From: Promethearchaeota archaeon
GTDB taxonomy: Archaea; Asgardarchaeota; Lokiarchaeia; Sigyniarchaeales; SOKP01
Direction: 5' to 3'
Length of the DNA: 64,000 bases
Assembly (NCBI GenBank): GCA_019057865.1
Contig: JAHLWP010000017.1
Span: forward strand, 1-64,000
Position 1 is the stretch's first letter. Each line of letters starts with the position of its first letter. Below the pieces are notes generated by a model, which saw only the letters and a list, made by a program, of their open reading frames with translations, ran no database searches and had not been told where the DNA came from. This document shows positions 46,128 to 53,273 of this stretch, piece after piece. The translations under genes were made by a program, and so were the position numbers.

Positions 46128-46358
46128 CTATTTCTCACGCCATTGGATATCACACTGACCACAGAGATATTTCTTTCCATCTTTAATCAATATTCCTCTG
46201 GAAATAGTACTGTTGTTCTTGATCGATCTGCTTCTGTATATATAAGAATAAGATGAAATAATTCTTAAATCATGTTCTAATGAATAAAGATTCTCCTTAA
46301 AATCTTGCTCTGGAATCTCTCCAAAATCTCCCAATAAATGCCTTTTAAGGCAATTCAT
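46128..46358 (-). CDS. partial zinc-ribbon protein related to the gelsolin protein tail
   Basis: A 76-residue frame that ends KDGKKYLCGQCDIQWREK, closely matching the last residues of the gelsolin-domain protein (GKKYRCGLCSVEWREK, 49459). The first half of the ribbon (CPECG) is missing, and the N-terminal 40 residues are not recognisable. The DNA after the stop is also shared with the 49455 region. Probably a duplicated gene end rather than a working gene. Confidence 0.45.
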   Translation of the reverse strand: MNCLKRHLLGDFGEIPEQDFKENLYSLEHDLRIISSYSYIYRSRSIKNNSTISRGILIKDGKKYLCGQCDIQWREK

Positions 46359-46474
46359 TACAAATTGACAAAAAGAGGGTTCTTTTTCTATTCTTTTATG
46401 TATTTGAAGAATAAAAATAATTTTACCATAATCAAATAACTTTAGGTTTTCTATTTGTCTTAAGTAATAACTTT

Positions 46475-46789
46475 TTAAAGCTCTCTCTTTCTTATAATAG
46501 GTTCTTTTTGTGGTAAAAGGTCGTATTCATCTAAGAGCATAGCATAATTTTGCATTTCTTCCTTACCAAAAAAATTTAAATAATCCTTATATTCTTGCTC
46601 TGTTTCAAAAGATGGTGGTCTCTTGCGTCCAGAATAACATAAGGCAGAATCTATTATATGTCTCTTTAAATCTGCTTTTTCTCTTGTAAAGTGGCGTATG
46701 TCATATCTTCCTTTATAGATATTTCCATCTTCAAATTTAACTTCAAAAAAGGTCTTCAAATATCCATATTTATCTTCTTTGGTCAACAT
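46475..46789 (-). CDS. small protein of an accessory gene array
   Basis: A 104-residue protein: VKFEDGNIYKGRYDIRHF, EKADLKRHIIDSALCYSG, then EYKDYLNFFGKEEMQNYAML. This wording resembles the small domains attached to large polyvalent proteins of plasmids and phages, but I cannot name the domain with confidence. It is the fourth of four tightly spaced minus-strand small genes (47404 to 46475), which suggests a mobile-element or viral operon. Confidence 0.55.
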   Translation of the reverse strand: MLTKEDKYGYLKTFFEVKFEDGNIYKGRYDIRHFTREKADLKRHIIDSALCYSGRKRPPSFETEQEYKDYLNFFGKEEMQNYAMLLDEYDLLPQKEPIIRKREL

Positions 46790-46828
46790 TTGTGTTGTTA
46801 TCTTTCAGTTAGCTCACCATATTTACAA

Positions 46829-47005
46829 TCAATAATTCAGATCATTATCACATCCAGAACAATGATAACATACCTCATATAACTCTTCCTCTGAAAGTTT
46901 CTCAAAGCAATCTCGACAAAAACAACAACAATCATCATACGATCCTTTATACTCCTCAAATTTTCCACATTCCTCACATTTTTCAACCCTAACTTTCCAA
47001 GACAT
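46829..47005 (-). CDS. 58-residue Cys-rich double zinc-finger protein
   Basis: The frame starting ATG 47003-47005 (MSWKVRVEKCEECGKFEEYK) continues DDCCCFCRDC and CYHCSGCDN and stops at TGA 46829-46831. It has about eleven cysteines in 58 residues, enough for two zinc sites. GGTGAG lies 9 bases before the ATG. The overlapping frame on the same strand, which is longer at first sight, has no such pattern. It lies between two other small genes of the array. Confidence 0.7.
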   Translation of the reverse strand: MSWKVRVEKCEECGKFEEYKGSYDDCCCFCRDCFEKLSEEELYEVCYHCSGCDNDLNY

Positions 47006-47024
47006 ATATCAAATCTCACCAATT

Positions 47025-47237
47025 TTACTTAATATCATAATAGGCTTCTTGTAAAAAGAAATCAGTATTTCTCTGAATATAATTATCTATTATCTCTGGA
47101 ATTCTAATCTCCAAATTTTCAATAAGATCTTCGTAATCTACTCCTTTAACTTCGGCAAAATCTTTTATCTTTTCAGTAGGAATCTTAATAACAAAATTTA
47201 CATTTACTCTAGAAGTATCATTCTTCTTCCCATTCAT
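47025..47237 (-). CDS. small protein of an accessory gene array
   Basis: A 70-residue acidic protein (VNVNFVIKIPTEKIKDFAEV, then DYEDLIENLEIRIPEIIDNY). It may be a strand-helix-helix unit, like small phage or plasmid proteins, but no family is recognised. It starts 2 bases after the stop of the 54-residue gene at 47240, and the zinc-finger gene follows 19 bases later, so these are translated as one unit. Confidence 0.6.
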   Translation of the reverse strand: MNGKKNDTSRVNVNFVIKIPTEKIKDFAEVKGVDYEDLIENLEIRIPEIIDNYIQRNTDFFLQEAYYDIK

Positions 47238-47239
47238 TC

Positions 47240-47404
47240 CTAATTATCCCTCTTCTTTCTCATTACTTTTACAATTTCAAAAGAATTACTAACATATTCT
47301 CTTGGTAATTCCACATTTTCGGCTTCCATAATGGCTTCCTCTTCACTTTCTGCCTTAAAAGTATATTCCAAATTTATATTTATAATAACGGTAAATTTAG
47401 CCAT
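47240..47404 (-). CDS. 54-residue protein, first gene of the small-gene array
   Basis: The frame from ATG 47402-47404 reads MAKFTVIINI, then a strand with EYTFKAESEEEAIMEAEN and a basic tail KVMRKKRDN, ending in TAG at 47240-47242. It is shorter than typical annotation cut-offs but fits a beta-alpha unit. Stop and next start are 2 bases apart. Function unknown. Confidence 0.6.
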   Translation of the reverse strand: MAKFTVIININLEYTFKAESEEEAIMEAENVELPREYVSNSFEIVKVMRKKRDN

Positions 47405-47595
47405 TTAATCATACTCCGTACAACGCCAATTAGGATTAAATTTAACATCCGTATTTTTTACTATTTTTATTTTTTAGAAGATTTTAACCTAACTCCCATA
47501 TATTGATGTTCAAAACGGTCTATAAATATGATTTTTAGAGGGAAGACTTAAAAAAAGAAACGACAAAAAAAAAAAAATAATTATTTTTTCATTTC

Positions 47596-48270
47596 TTAAA
47601 AAGGAAAATAATAGATCCCGATGGTTATAAAAAATCCTACTATATAAGAACCAATAAAAAGAGTTAATCCTGAATAAATGAATTTGTAATCTGAATTTCT
47701 TGCTCCATGAATAACAAACAGACCAAATGAAATACTTAATAATATATTGAAGAAAGATTGAAGAACTGCTATTAATTTTTGGAAATCTGTAGTACCTGGT
47801 TCAAGATGTAACAAATATTTGAACATATGAGCAATTCCCCAGTTTAGAGTAATTAAACTCAATCCATAATAAATCAACCATAATATAGATGCTGCCAATA
47901 AATACAATCCAAATGCTTCCTTATTAATACGTGAATACATAAAAAGTAAGAGACTGGCTACGAAAAGGGGAATAGTAGTGATTAGTCCTATAAATATAAA
48001 ATAATTCACAACCATAGTCCTTTCTTCCTCAGTTAGGTATACATAATAAAAACCTTCTGGCAAAAAAAGAGGTATAAATCCACAAATCATACCTAGTAAT
48101 GCAAACACACTCAAACAATCAAGTTCATGAGAGCTTTCTCTATGTTCCTTAGCTGAAAGAAAGATAAATAAATATAAAATGAAGTTAATTATAGTACCTA
48201 TAATCAGAGGTAATCCTAAATGCATAAAATACTCGGGATCATATTGTAAATATTCAAATTTAAGAGTCAT
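47596..48270 (-). CDS. polytopic membrane protein of unknown function
   Basis: A 224-residue protein with about six membrane helices (near 19-39, 52-70, 87-110, 120-142, 165-187, 197-220). Loops are short and there is no recognised transporter or enzyme motif. The only charged features are KEHRESSHELD after helix 1 and HGARNSDYK before the last helix. It is preceded by a T-rich stretch and followed by the accessory array. Confidence 0.7.
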   Translation of the reverse strand: MTLKFEYLQYDPEYFMHLGLPLIIGTIINFILYLFIFLSAKEHRESSHELDCLSVFALLGMICGFIPLFLPEGFYYVYLTEEERTMVVNYFIFIGLITTIPLFVASLLLFMYSRINKEAFGLYLLAASILWLIYYGLSLITLNWGIAHMFKYLLHLEPGTTDFQKLIAVLQSFFNILLSISFGLFVIHGARNSDYKFIYSGLTLFIGSYIVGFFITIGIYYFPF

Positions 48271-48432
48271 GATTATCTTCTTTTAATTAATTGAAGGGAT
48301 TTCTTAGTTTAATTTATTGAGTGATATAATAAAAAAAAATATATTAAGATTCCCCTAGGTTTTTTTTATTTTACTATTGTTATATCCGTCTTTCAAGGAA
48401 ATTCCCAATATAAGTTATCAGATGGTAGAACA

Positions 48433-48732
48433 GTGTTAGAATGGTGGAAGTATGGTAGTTCCATTGCAAGGAAGGTTCATTCATCAAAGATGTTTTCAGA
48501 TAGATTAAAAAGTTTTAATGAGCGAATAGAGTATTTAGTTGATCATAATTATGATTATGAAGCTTGGTTGAATAAATTTTATAGTAATAATTCACCCGAT
48601 TGGATTGCAAAAGGCAAGATTCAAATGGATCAATATCAGTGGATGGTGGACAAATTAAAACACTTGCGTTATTATGTTCACTTAGAGGATATTGATCTTG
48701 TAAGGGAGTTGTGGGGAATCTGGACACCATAA
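48433..48732 (+). CDS. small Trp/Tyr-rich protein
   Basis: A 99-residue protein starting at GTG (VLEWWKYGSSIARKVHSS), rich in Trp, Tyr and Lys, with helices FSDRLKSFNERIEYLVDH and MDQYQWMVDKLKHLRYYVH. The frame is open and coding-like for at least 13 codons upstream (FQGNSQYKLSDGRT), with no ATG, so the start is uncertain. No family recognised. The zinc protein at 48803 follows 70 bases later. Confidence 0.5.
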   Translation: MLEWWKYGSSIARKVHSSKMFSDRLKSFNERIEYLVDHNYDYEAWLNKFYSNNSPDWIAKGKIQMDQYQWMVDKLKHLRYYVHLEDIDLVRELWGIWTP

Positions 48733-48802
48733 AATTTAAGGTCTCGATAAGATTATATATCTAAATTATTTTATTTATTTAGTTATCTGTTTTTTTATTG
48801 TT

Positions 48803-49378
48803 ATGAAGAAGGAAAGAGCAATCATAATTAAAGATCCACGGCTTCAGAAAATTAGAAATGAATTGAGAACCTTACTAAAGTTATGGAAGGAAGATATAGT
48901 AAATTCTCTTAGGGTTAAGGCTTCTGAGTATTCTGAAGGGGGTGATGACCAAAAATCTAGAGATACTCGAAGGAAGATCTCAGAATTAGATTTGTTACTA
49001 AAATTATCCATTTGTACCTGTCTACATTGTGGTCATAGCGATAAGGATATGATATATATCCCTAAAATGAAGCAATGGCTTTGTATTGAATGTAATTCGG
49101 AACGCGTATATTTTGAGAAATTGAGAAGTGAGCTTCGAACAGATATGAACATGGATGACATACGAGAATTTTTGGACAGGTTGATGGGAGATGAGGGCAT
49201 CGGTCTAACACGCTTCGGGTCGAGATGCCATGGGTTTACTTACTCTAAGAGGATTCTGGATAAGATGGGAATCGATAAGGGGATTCAGGATAAATTTTTT
49301 GAGTTATGTAAATACTATGGAGGGTATTGTGATTGTGAGATTATTTTTAATGCAAAGCCTCAATTATTACAAGAATGA
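48803..49378 (+). CDS. zinc protein of the SDKDMIY family
   Basis: A 191-residue paralogue of the protein at 1988-2821. It shares an N-terminal basic helix (AIIIKDPRLQKIRNELRTLL) and a Cys4 site (C73, C76, C94, C97: CLHCGHSDKDMIY, WLCIECNSE). It lacks the two CPYG/DCPVFY repeats; instead it ends with a distinct domain with LCKYYGGYCDCEII. A broken copy of that end lies at 39739-39827. Function unknown; metal binding by inference. Confidence 0.75.
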   Translation: MKKERAIIIKDPRLQKIRNELRTLLKLWKEDIVNSLRVKASEYSEGGDDQKSRDTRRKISELDLLLKLSICTCLHCGHSDKDMIYIPKMKQWLCIECNSERVYFEKLRSELRTDMNMDDIREFLDRLMGDEGIGLTRFGSRCHGFTYSKRILDKMGIDKGIQDKFFELCKYYGGYCDCEIIFNAKPQLLQE

Positions 49379-49458
49379 ACCCATTTTCCCAGTTTATTCA
49401 CATAATAAGCTTTTTTTTAAAAATAGATAAAAATAAATAATTGATTTAAATTTTCGGG

Positions 49459-50472
49459 TTATTTTTCTCTCCACTCTACTGAACACAGTCCGCAGCGGTA
49501 TTTTTTACCGTACATCCTCGGGTAGTCGAGTATAACATTGCTTTTATCAATACTTTCATGAATTAGATCCTTATTTTCATTCCCACATTCAGGGCATTTT
49601 CGGCGACCTTCTATCTTTTCAATAGTTATTATCGAATCATCAACTTTACCCGGTATTCCCGGCGCAGCACCAGAAGCACTTGGGGGTCTAGGTTTGGAAG
49701 CAGCAATTATATCTGCTTTTATTTCTTCTGGAGTAACCTCTCTTATTTCTGCTTTACGTTCTGGCTGAATTTCTGCTACAGCTTTATCTGCTGCGGTCTC
49801 AGGCTCTAATACAGATTCAGCACGTAATTGTACTGCATCAGATTCTTTGTAATCTACTCCTCTTTCTAGAGCTGCAAAGAACTCGGCATCATCCCCCTCT
49901 TCATAAATTGTTTCGTTTTGTAAACCAGCTCGATCGGCATCGATTTGTCTGGCCCATTGACCTGATTTTACACGTTCTTTAACATTGGAGTCCCCTCCAT
50001 GCCAAATATATACTTTGTTACCCAAATCTGCTACATAACAATCCTCTGATTCTAAGGATTCTTTAGAAAATGGAACTTGTATCATTTTCATGGTATTAAT
50101 ACCTTCAAATTCTTCAGATGAGACGCGATATAAAACATTTTTCCACTCTGAGAAACCTGCCCAATCACCGGTGCTTACATCTTTTAGTAAGGTTTTTGCC
50201 ATATTTTTTTCAACAACTTTCATTGCCCCCATAGTATTAACTAATTTTAAAAACTCAGAAGTTTCTTGATTTTGATCCACTGTAATAATTCTAGCTGCTC
50301 CCCCTCTTTCTTGATCTAATTTGCGAGCTTGAGCAGCTCCTGCAGTTTTCTCGTCTACAGAACACTTGCTCCCGATCCAAACATAAATTGTACGTTCATC
50401 ATCTAAAAGGTATGTATCTCCCGTGGAAAACACTGGTTTTTTTACTTCTTTTAGTTCCCCTTTATCAATCAA
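49459..50472 (-). CDS. two-domain gelsolin protein with C-terminal zinc ribbon
   Basis: A 337-residue protein. Domain 1 (about 1-100) has DTYLLDDERTIYVWIGSKCS and GAAQARKLDQERGG; domain 2 (about 105-215) has DCYVADLGNKVYIWHGGDS and QWARQIDADRAG. Both are gelsolin-like repeats with the W-I/H-G signature. An Ala/Pro/Glu-rich linker (216-285) leads to a zinc ribbon, KCPECGNEN ... KYRCGLCSVEW. Two-domain gelsolins of Asgard archaea bind and can sever actin (known for 2DGel proteins); the ribbon is an unusual addition. The reading start is uncertain: TTG at 50472 cuts the first strand, while the frame upstream (FIIKLYLIDKGEL) and an AGGTGA at about 50493-50498 suggest a start at ATT/ATA 50484-50487. 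Confidence 0.9.
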   Translation of the reverse strand: MIDKGELKEVKKPVFSTGDTYLLDDERTIYVWIGSKCSVDEKTAGAAQARKLDQERGGAARIITVDQNQETSEFLKLVNTMGAMKVVEKNMAKTLLKDVSTGDWAGFSEWKNVLYRVSSEEFEGINTMKMIQVPFSKESLESEDCYVADLGNKVYIWHGGDSNVKERVKSGQWARQIDADRAGLQNETIYEEGDDAEFFAALERGVDYKESDAVQLRAESVLEPETAADKAVAEIQPERKAEIREVTPEEIKADIIAASKPRPPSASGAAPGIPGKVDDSIITIEKIEGRRKCPECGNENKDLIHESIDKSNVILDYPRMYGKKYRCGLCSVEWREK

Positions 50473-50598
50473 ATAAAGTTTTATAATAAATTCACCTTTT
50501 AGTTTTTTTTAAAATTTATATACATTATAAAAGAATCCTTATAAAAAGTTTGATAATATTACTAATATTTTAATTATAAATTTCGAGAAAAAAATAGA

Positions 50599-51978
50599 CT
50601 AAAATTCATCTAAAGCTAAATTAATTCTTTCAATTAGTTTTGGGATTTCATTAATATCAACAGAGCAATAAGCAATTCGGATTCCATTTACATTTTCATC
50701 TAATTTTTCTATTGGTATAATTCCTACTTTATATTTTTTTAATAAGTGATCAGCGAATTCAGTTGCTTTAATCTTATCTGGATCTAAATTTACAAATAGA
50801 AAAAAACCTCCCGAATTGGGGTCAATTGAAATTTTTGGATTATTTATTTTAGCTAACTCAGAATTTATTTTTTTATATCTTTCATGCAAGATATTTTTCA
50901 CTTTCTCTCTTGATTTAATGATTTGATGGATACCCTTTTCATTAAATAATTTTTGAGTTAATACTTGATAAAAATGATTACAATTCGAGATTGTAGCCCG
51001 AATAAAACCTTCTAATTTATTCTCGATCTCTTTTTTTAGAATTTCTAATTCTTCATCAGTCTCAAACCAATTTTCTTTTAATCCAATGGTGATAAATCCG
51101 ACTCTACCACCATATATTAAGAATTCTTTAGTTATTCCGTCCAATTTAATTGGAATTACGTTTTCCTCTAATTGATGGAGATCATAAAAAACAGATCTAT
51201 TTAAAACATTATCAGTATATACATATGGTTCATACGCATCATCAACAAGTATTATTATTGGTTTTTCAAGAGATTCTTGACTCTCTTTTAATAATTTAAC
51301 AAGTTGCTTACTCTCCTCTTTTGTAGGAACGTAGCCAGTAGGGTTATTCGGAAAATTTAATAAAATTAAAATTTTATCTTGAGTAGTTCCTACATCATAG
51401 ATTGCATCGTTTAATCCATCAAGATTTAGATTTTGGTCTTCAAAAAATTCAAAAAACTTAATTCTAGCACCAATAAATTTACAAATTATATTGTCATAAT
51501 TACCCCATCTCTTATTTGGCATGATTATTTTTTCACCAGGATTTAAAAATAAATTGCAACTTTGAAATATGCCATTAGTGACTCCGTTTGTAATTATTGG
51601 AGTTGTAATATATTTTTTTAAATTTTTTATCTTTGTATTCTCTTTTTCATCATCATAAAATGATTTTTTGAGTAACCATTCCTTCCAAATTTCTCTTGTT
51701 TCAAGTAACCCGCCGATAGAAGGATATGTTACAATTTCGTGTATCTTTAAATTCGAATATTCAGATATTTCTTTAAGATAGCATGGCATCCAATCCGAAC
51801 TACCTCCATCAATGAAATCTTTTTCAAAACCATAAGCAGAACCTATTGTACCAATTAATTCTGCTTCACTTTTTGCCCTTCTTGCCCAATAAAAAATCCC
51901 CTCTGGTAAAAAAATCCTTTTTCCAATATCAGAAAACGTTTTATATAAAGGAGTTTTTTGAATATATTTAAATTTCAT
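50599..51978 (-). CDS. PLP-dependent aminotransferase, class I/II
   Basis: A 459-residue fold-type I PLP enzyme. Motifs include ITNGVTNGIFQSCNLF (phosphate-binding region), LLNFPNNPTGYVP, the cofactor Asp in ILVDDAYEPYVY, and the Schiff-base Lys in KLDGITKEFLIYGGRVGF. The C-terminal domain has the substrate Arg in NGIRIAYCSV. It would be an amino-acid transaminase; the specific substrate is not clear. The upstream and downstream genes are unrelated (gelsolin protein and a tail-anchored protein). Confidence 0.9.
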   Translation of the reverse strand: MKFKYIQKTPLYKTFSDIGKRIFLPEGIFYWARRAKSEAELIGTIGSAYGFEKDFIDGGSSDWMPCYLKEISEYSNLKIHEIVTYPSIGGLLETREIWKEWLLKKSFYDDEKENTKIKNLKKYITTPIITNGVTNGIFQSCNLFLNPGEKIIMPNKRWGNYDNIICKFIGARIKFFEFFEDQNLNLDGLNDAIYDVGTTQDKILILLNFPNNPTGYVPTKEESKQLVKLLKESQESLEKPIIILVDDAYEPYVYTDNVLNRSVFYDLHQLEENVIPIKLDGITKEFLIYGGRVGFITIGLKENWFETDEELEILKKEIENKLEGFIRATISNCNHFYQVLTQKLFNEKGIHQIIKSREKVKNILHERYKKINSELAKINNPKISIDPNSGGFFLFVNLDPDKIKATEFADHLLKKYKVGIIPIEKLDENVNGIRIAYCSVDINEIPKLIERINLALDEF

Positions 51979-52065
51979 ATTTGTGTTAAAGGCTTCGTAA
52001 ATTTTTTACTAAAAATTGTCCATAAAATAAATATTTAAGTATATAGAAACACTATATAAAAAATT

Positions 52066-52536
52066 ATGAGTAAACAAAATATTTCAGATGATTCTGAACA
52101 GGAGAAACGTAAAGATAGTGCTTTATCAGGAGGATGGAATGACTTTATAAATGGAATTAAGAATAACTTTAACGACTTTCAAAAATCACTCGAAAGTCAA
52201 TCACAGAAAAATAAAGAATTATGGGAAAAAAATAAAGATAAAATTAATACATTTTTCACAAATATGAAGCAAAAATGGGATAAAAAAATTCAAGTACTGA
52301 ATTCTGATATTGAGAAAAGTAAGTTAGAAACTAAAGAACAATGGAATGGTTATAAAGAAAAAGTTAAGCAAGATTTCAAAAAATGGGAAGAAAAAACACG
52401 TGAAGACTGGCAAGAAGGCATCAAATCATTCAGAAAAGGATTTTTCAAAGCTTATTTTTGGGCTCTACTATTAATACTCCCTATTCTTTTAATAGTTATT
52501 GTAGTATTAGTTATAGTAAATAGATATTTAGGATGA
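52066..52536 (+). CDS. tail-anchored coiled-coil protein
   Basis: A 156-residue protein: a short polar head (1-25), then a long Lys/Glu/Trp helix (about 26-125) with regular spacing, then a single hydrophobic helix (about 128-152, ALLLILPILLIVIVVLVIV) and a three-residue tail RYLG-like end. This is the topology of SNARE and related tail-anchored proteins: cytoplasmic coil, C-terminal membrane anchor. No zero-layer Gln/Arg pattern could be assigned by eye, so SNARE homology is not claimed. It may be co-directed with the LysE gene at 52610. Confidence 0.7.
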   Translation: MSKQNISDDSEQEKRKDSALSGGWNDFINGIKNNFNDFQKSLESQSQKNKELWEKNKDKINTFFTNMKQKWDKKIQVLNSDIEKSKLETKEQWNGYKEKVKQDFKKWEEKTREDWQEGIKSFRKGFFKAYFWALLLILPILLIVIVVLVIVNRYLG

Positions 52537-52609
52537 TAAATCTACTACTTATTAATCTTAACATCTATTGGAATAGAGAATATATCAAAGTATCTTATCT
52601 TGAAAAATA

Positions 52610-53269
52610 ATGATTGAAATTCTTACAATATCTTTTATAGTCGCTTTAACAGGGGCTTTATCTCCTGGTCCTGTTTTAACTTTTACAATTTATAAATCTC
52701 TAAATAGTGAAAAGGGTTACTTAGCGGGATTTTTTATAGTTTTAGGTCATGCTTCCTTAGAATTTTCTTTGATCCTTTTTTTATTATTGGGTGCTTCTCT
52801 ACTTTTCCAAAATTTAGTATTTCTAATAATATTAGGCATTGTAGGAGGAATTTGTTTAGTATTATTTGGAATTCTGTCCATACGAGATGTCTATAAAAAG
52901 CAATATGAGTTAGATTTTAATATATCTGATGAAAATTTAAAGAATTTTAAAGGAAATAGTTTTATTGGAGGTATATTTTATTCAATAACTAATCCTTATT
53001 GGGAGTTTTGGTGGGCAATGGTTGGTTTAACAATAATGATTGATTTAAATGTGTCTTTTGAAAACCCAATGGGGCTTTTACTATTCTTTATTGGACATGA
53101 ATTAGGAGATTTTGTATGGTACATCCCAATTTCTATATTCGTATATTTTGGGGGTAAATCTTTAAATCCCAAGGTTTACAAATATGTTTTGATAGTATGC
53201 GGAGTATTCATGATAATTTTTGGAATCTACCTATCTATTAATATTATCATTTTTCCTCCTAAAATATGA
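52610..53269 (+). CDS. LysE/RhtB family amino-acid exporter
   Basis: A 219-residue membrane protein with about six helices. The family signature is TGALSPGPVLTFTIYKSL near the N-terminus (residues 15-32), followed by GHASLEFSL, and later GIFYSITNPYWEFWW. It would export amino acids or related small molecules. The inserted cytoplasmic loop between helices 3 and 4 (about 90-115) is typical. It converges on the coiled-coil zinc-finger gene with a 4-base gap. Confidence 0.9.
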   Translation: MIEILTISFIVALTGALSPGPVLTFTIYKSLNSEKGYLAGFFIVLGHASLEFSLILFLLLGASLLFQNLVFLIILGIVGGICLVLFGILSIRDVYKKQYELDFNISDENLKNFKGNSFIGGIFYSITNPYWEFWWAMVGLTIMIDLNVSFENPMGLLLFFIGHELGDFVWYIPISIFVYFGGKSLNPKVYKYVLIVCGVFMIIFGIYLSINIIIFPPKI

Positions 53270-53273
53270 AATC

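Noticed and set aside
46837..47022. 61-residue frame overlapping the Cys-rich small gene
   Set aside because: It is out of frame with the 58-residue protein at 46829-47005, which has a clear zinc-finger pattern and a ribosome-binding site; this frame has no recognisable structure.
52066..52536. Naming the tail-anchored protein a SNARE
   Set aside because: Topology fits, but I could not place the 15-heptad pattern or the central Gln/Arg by eye.
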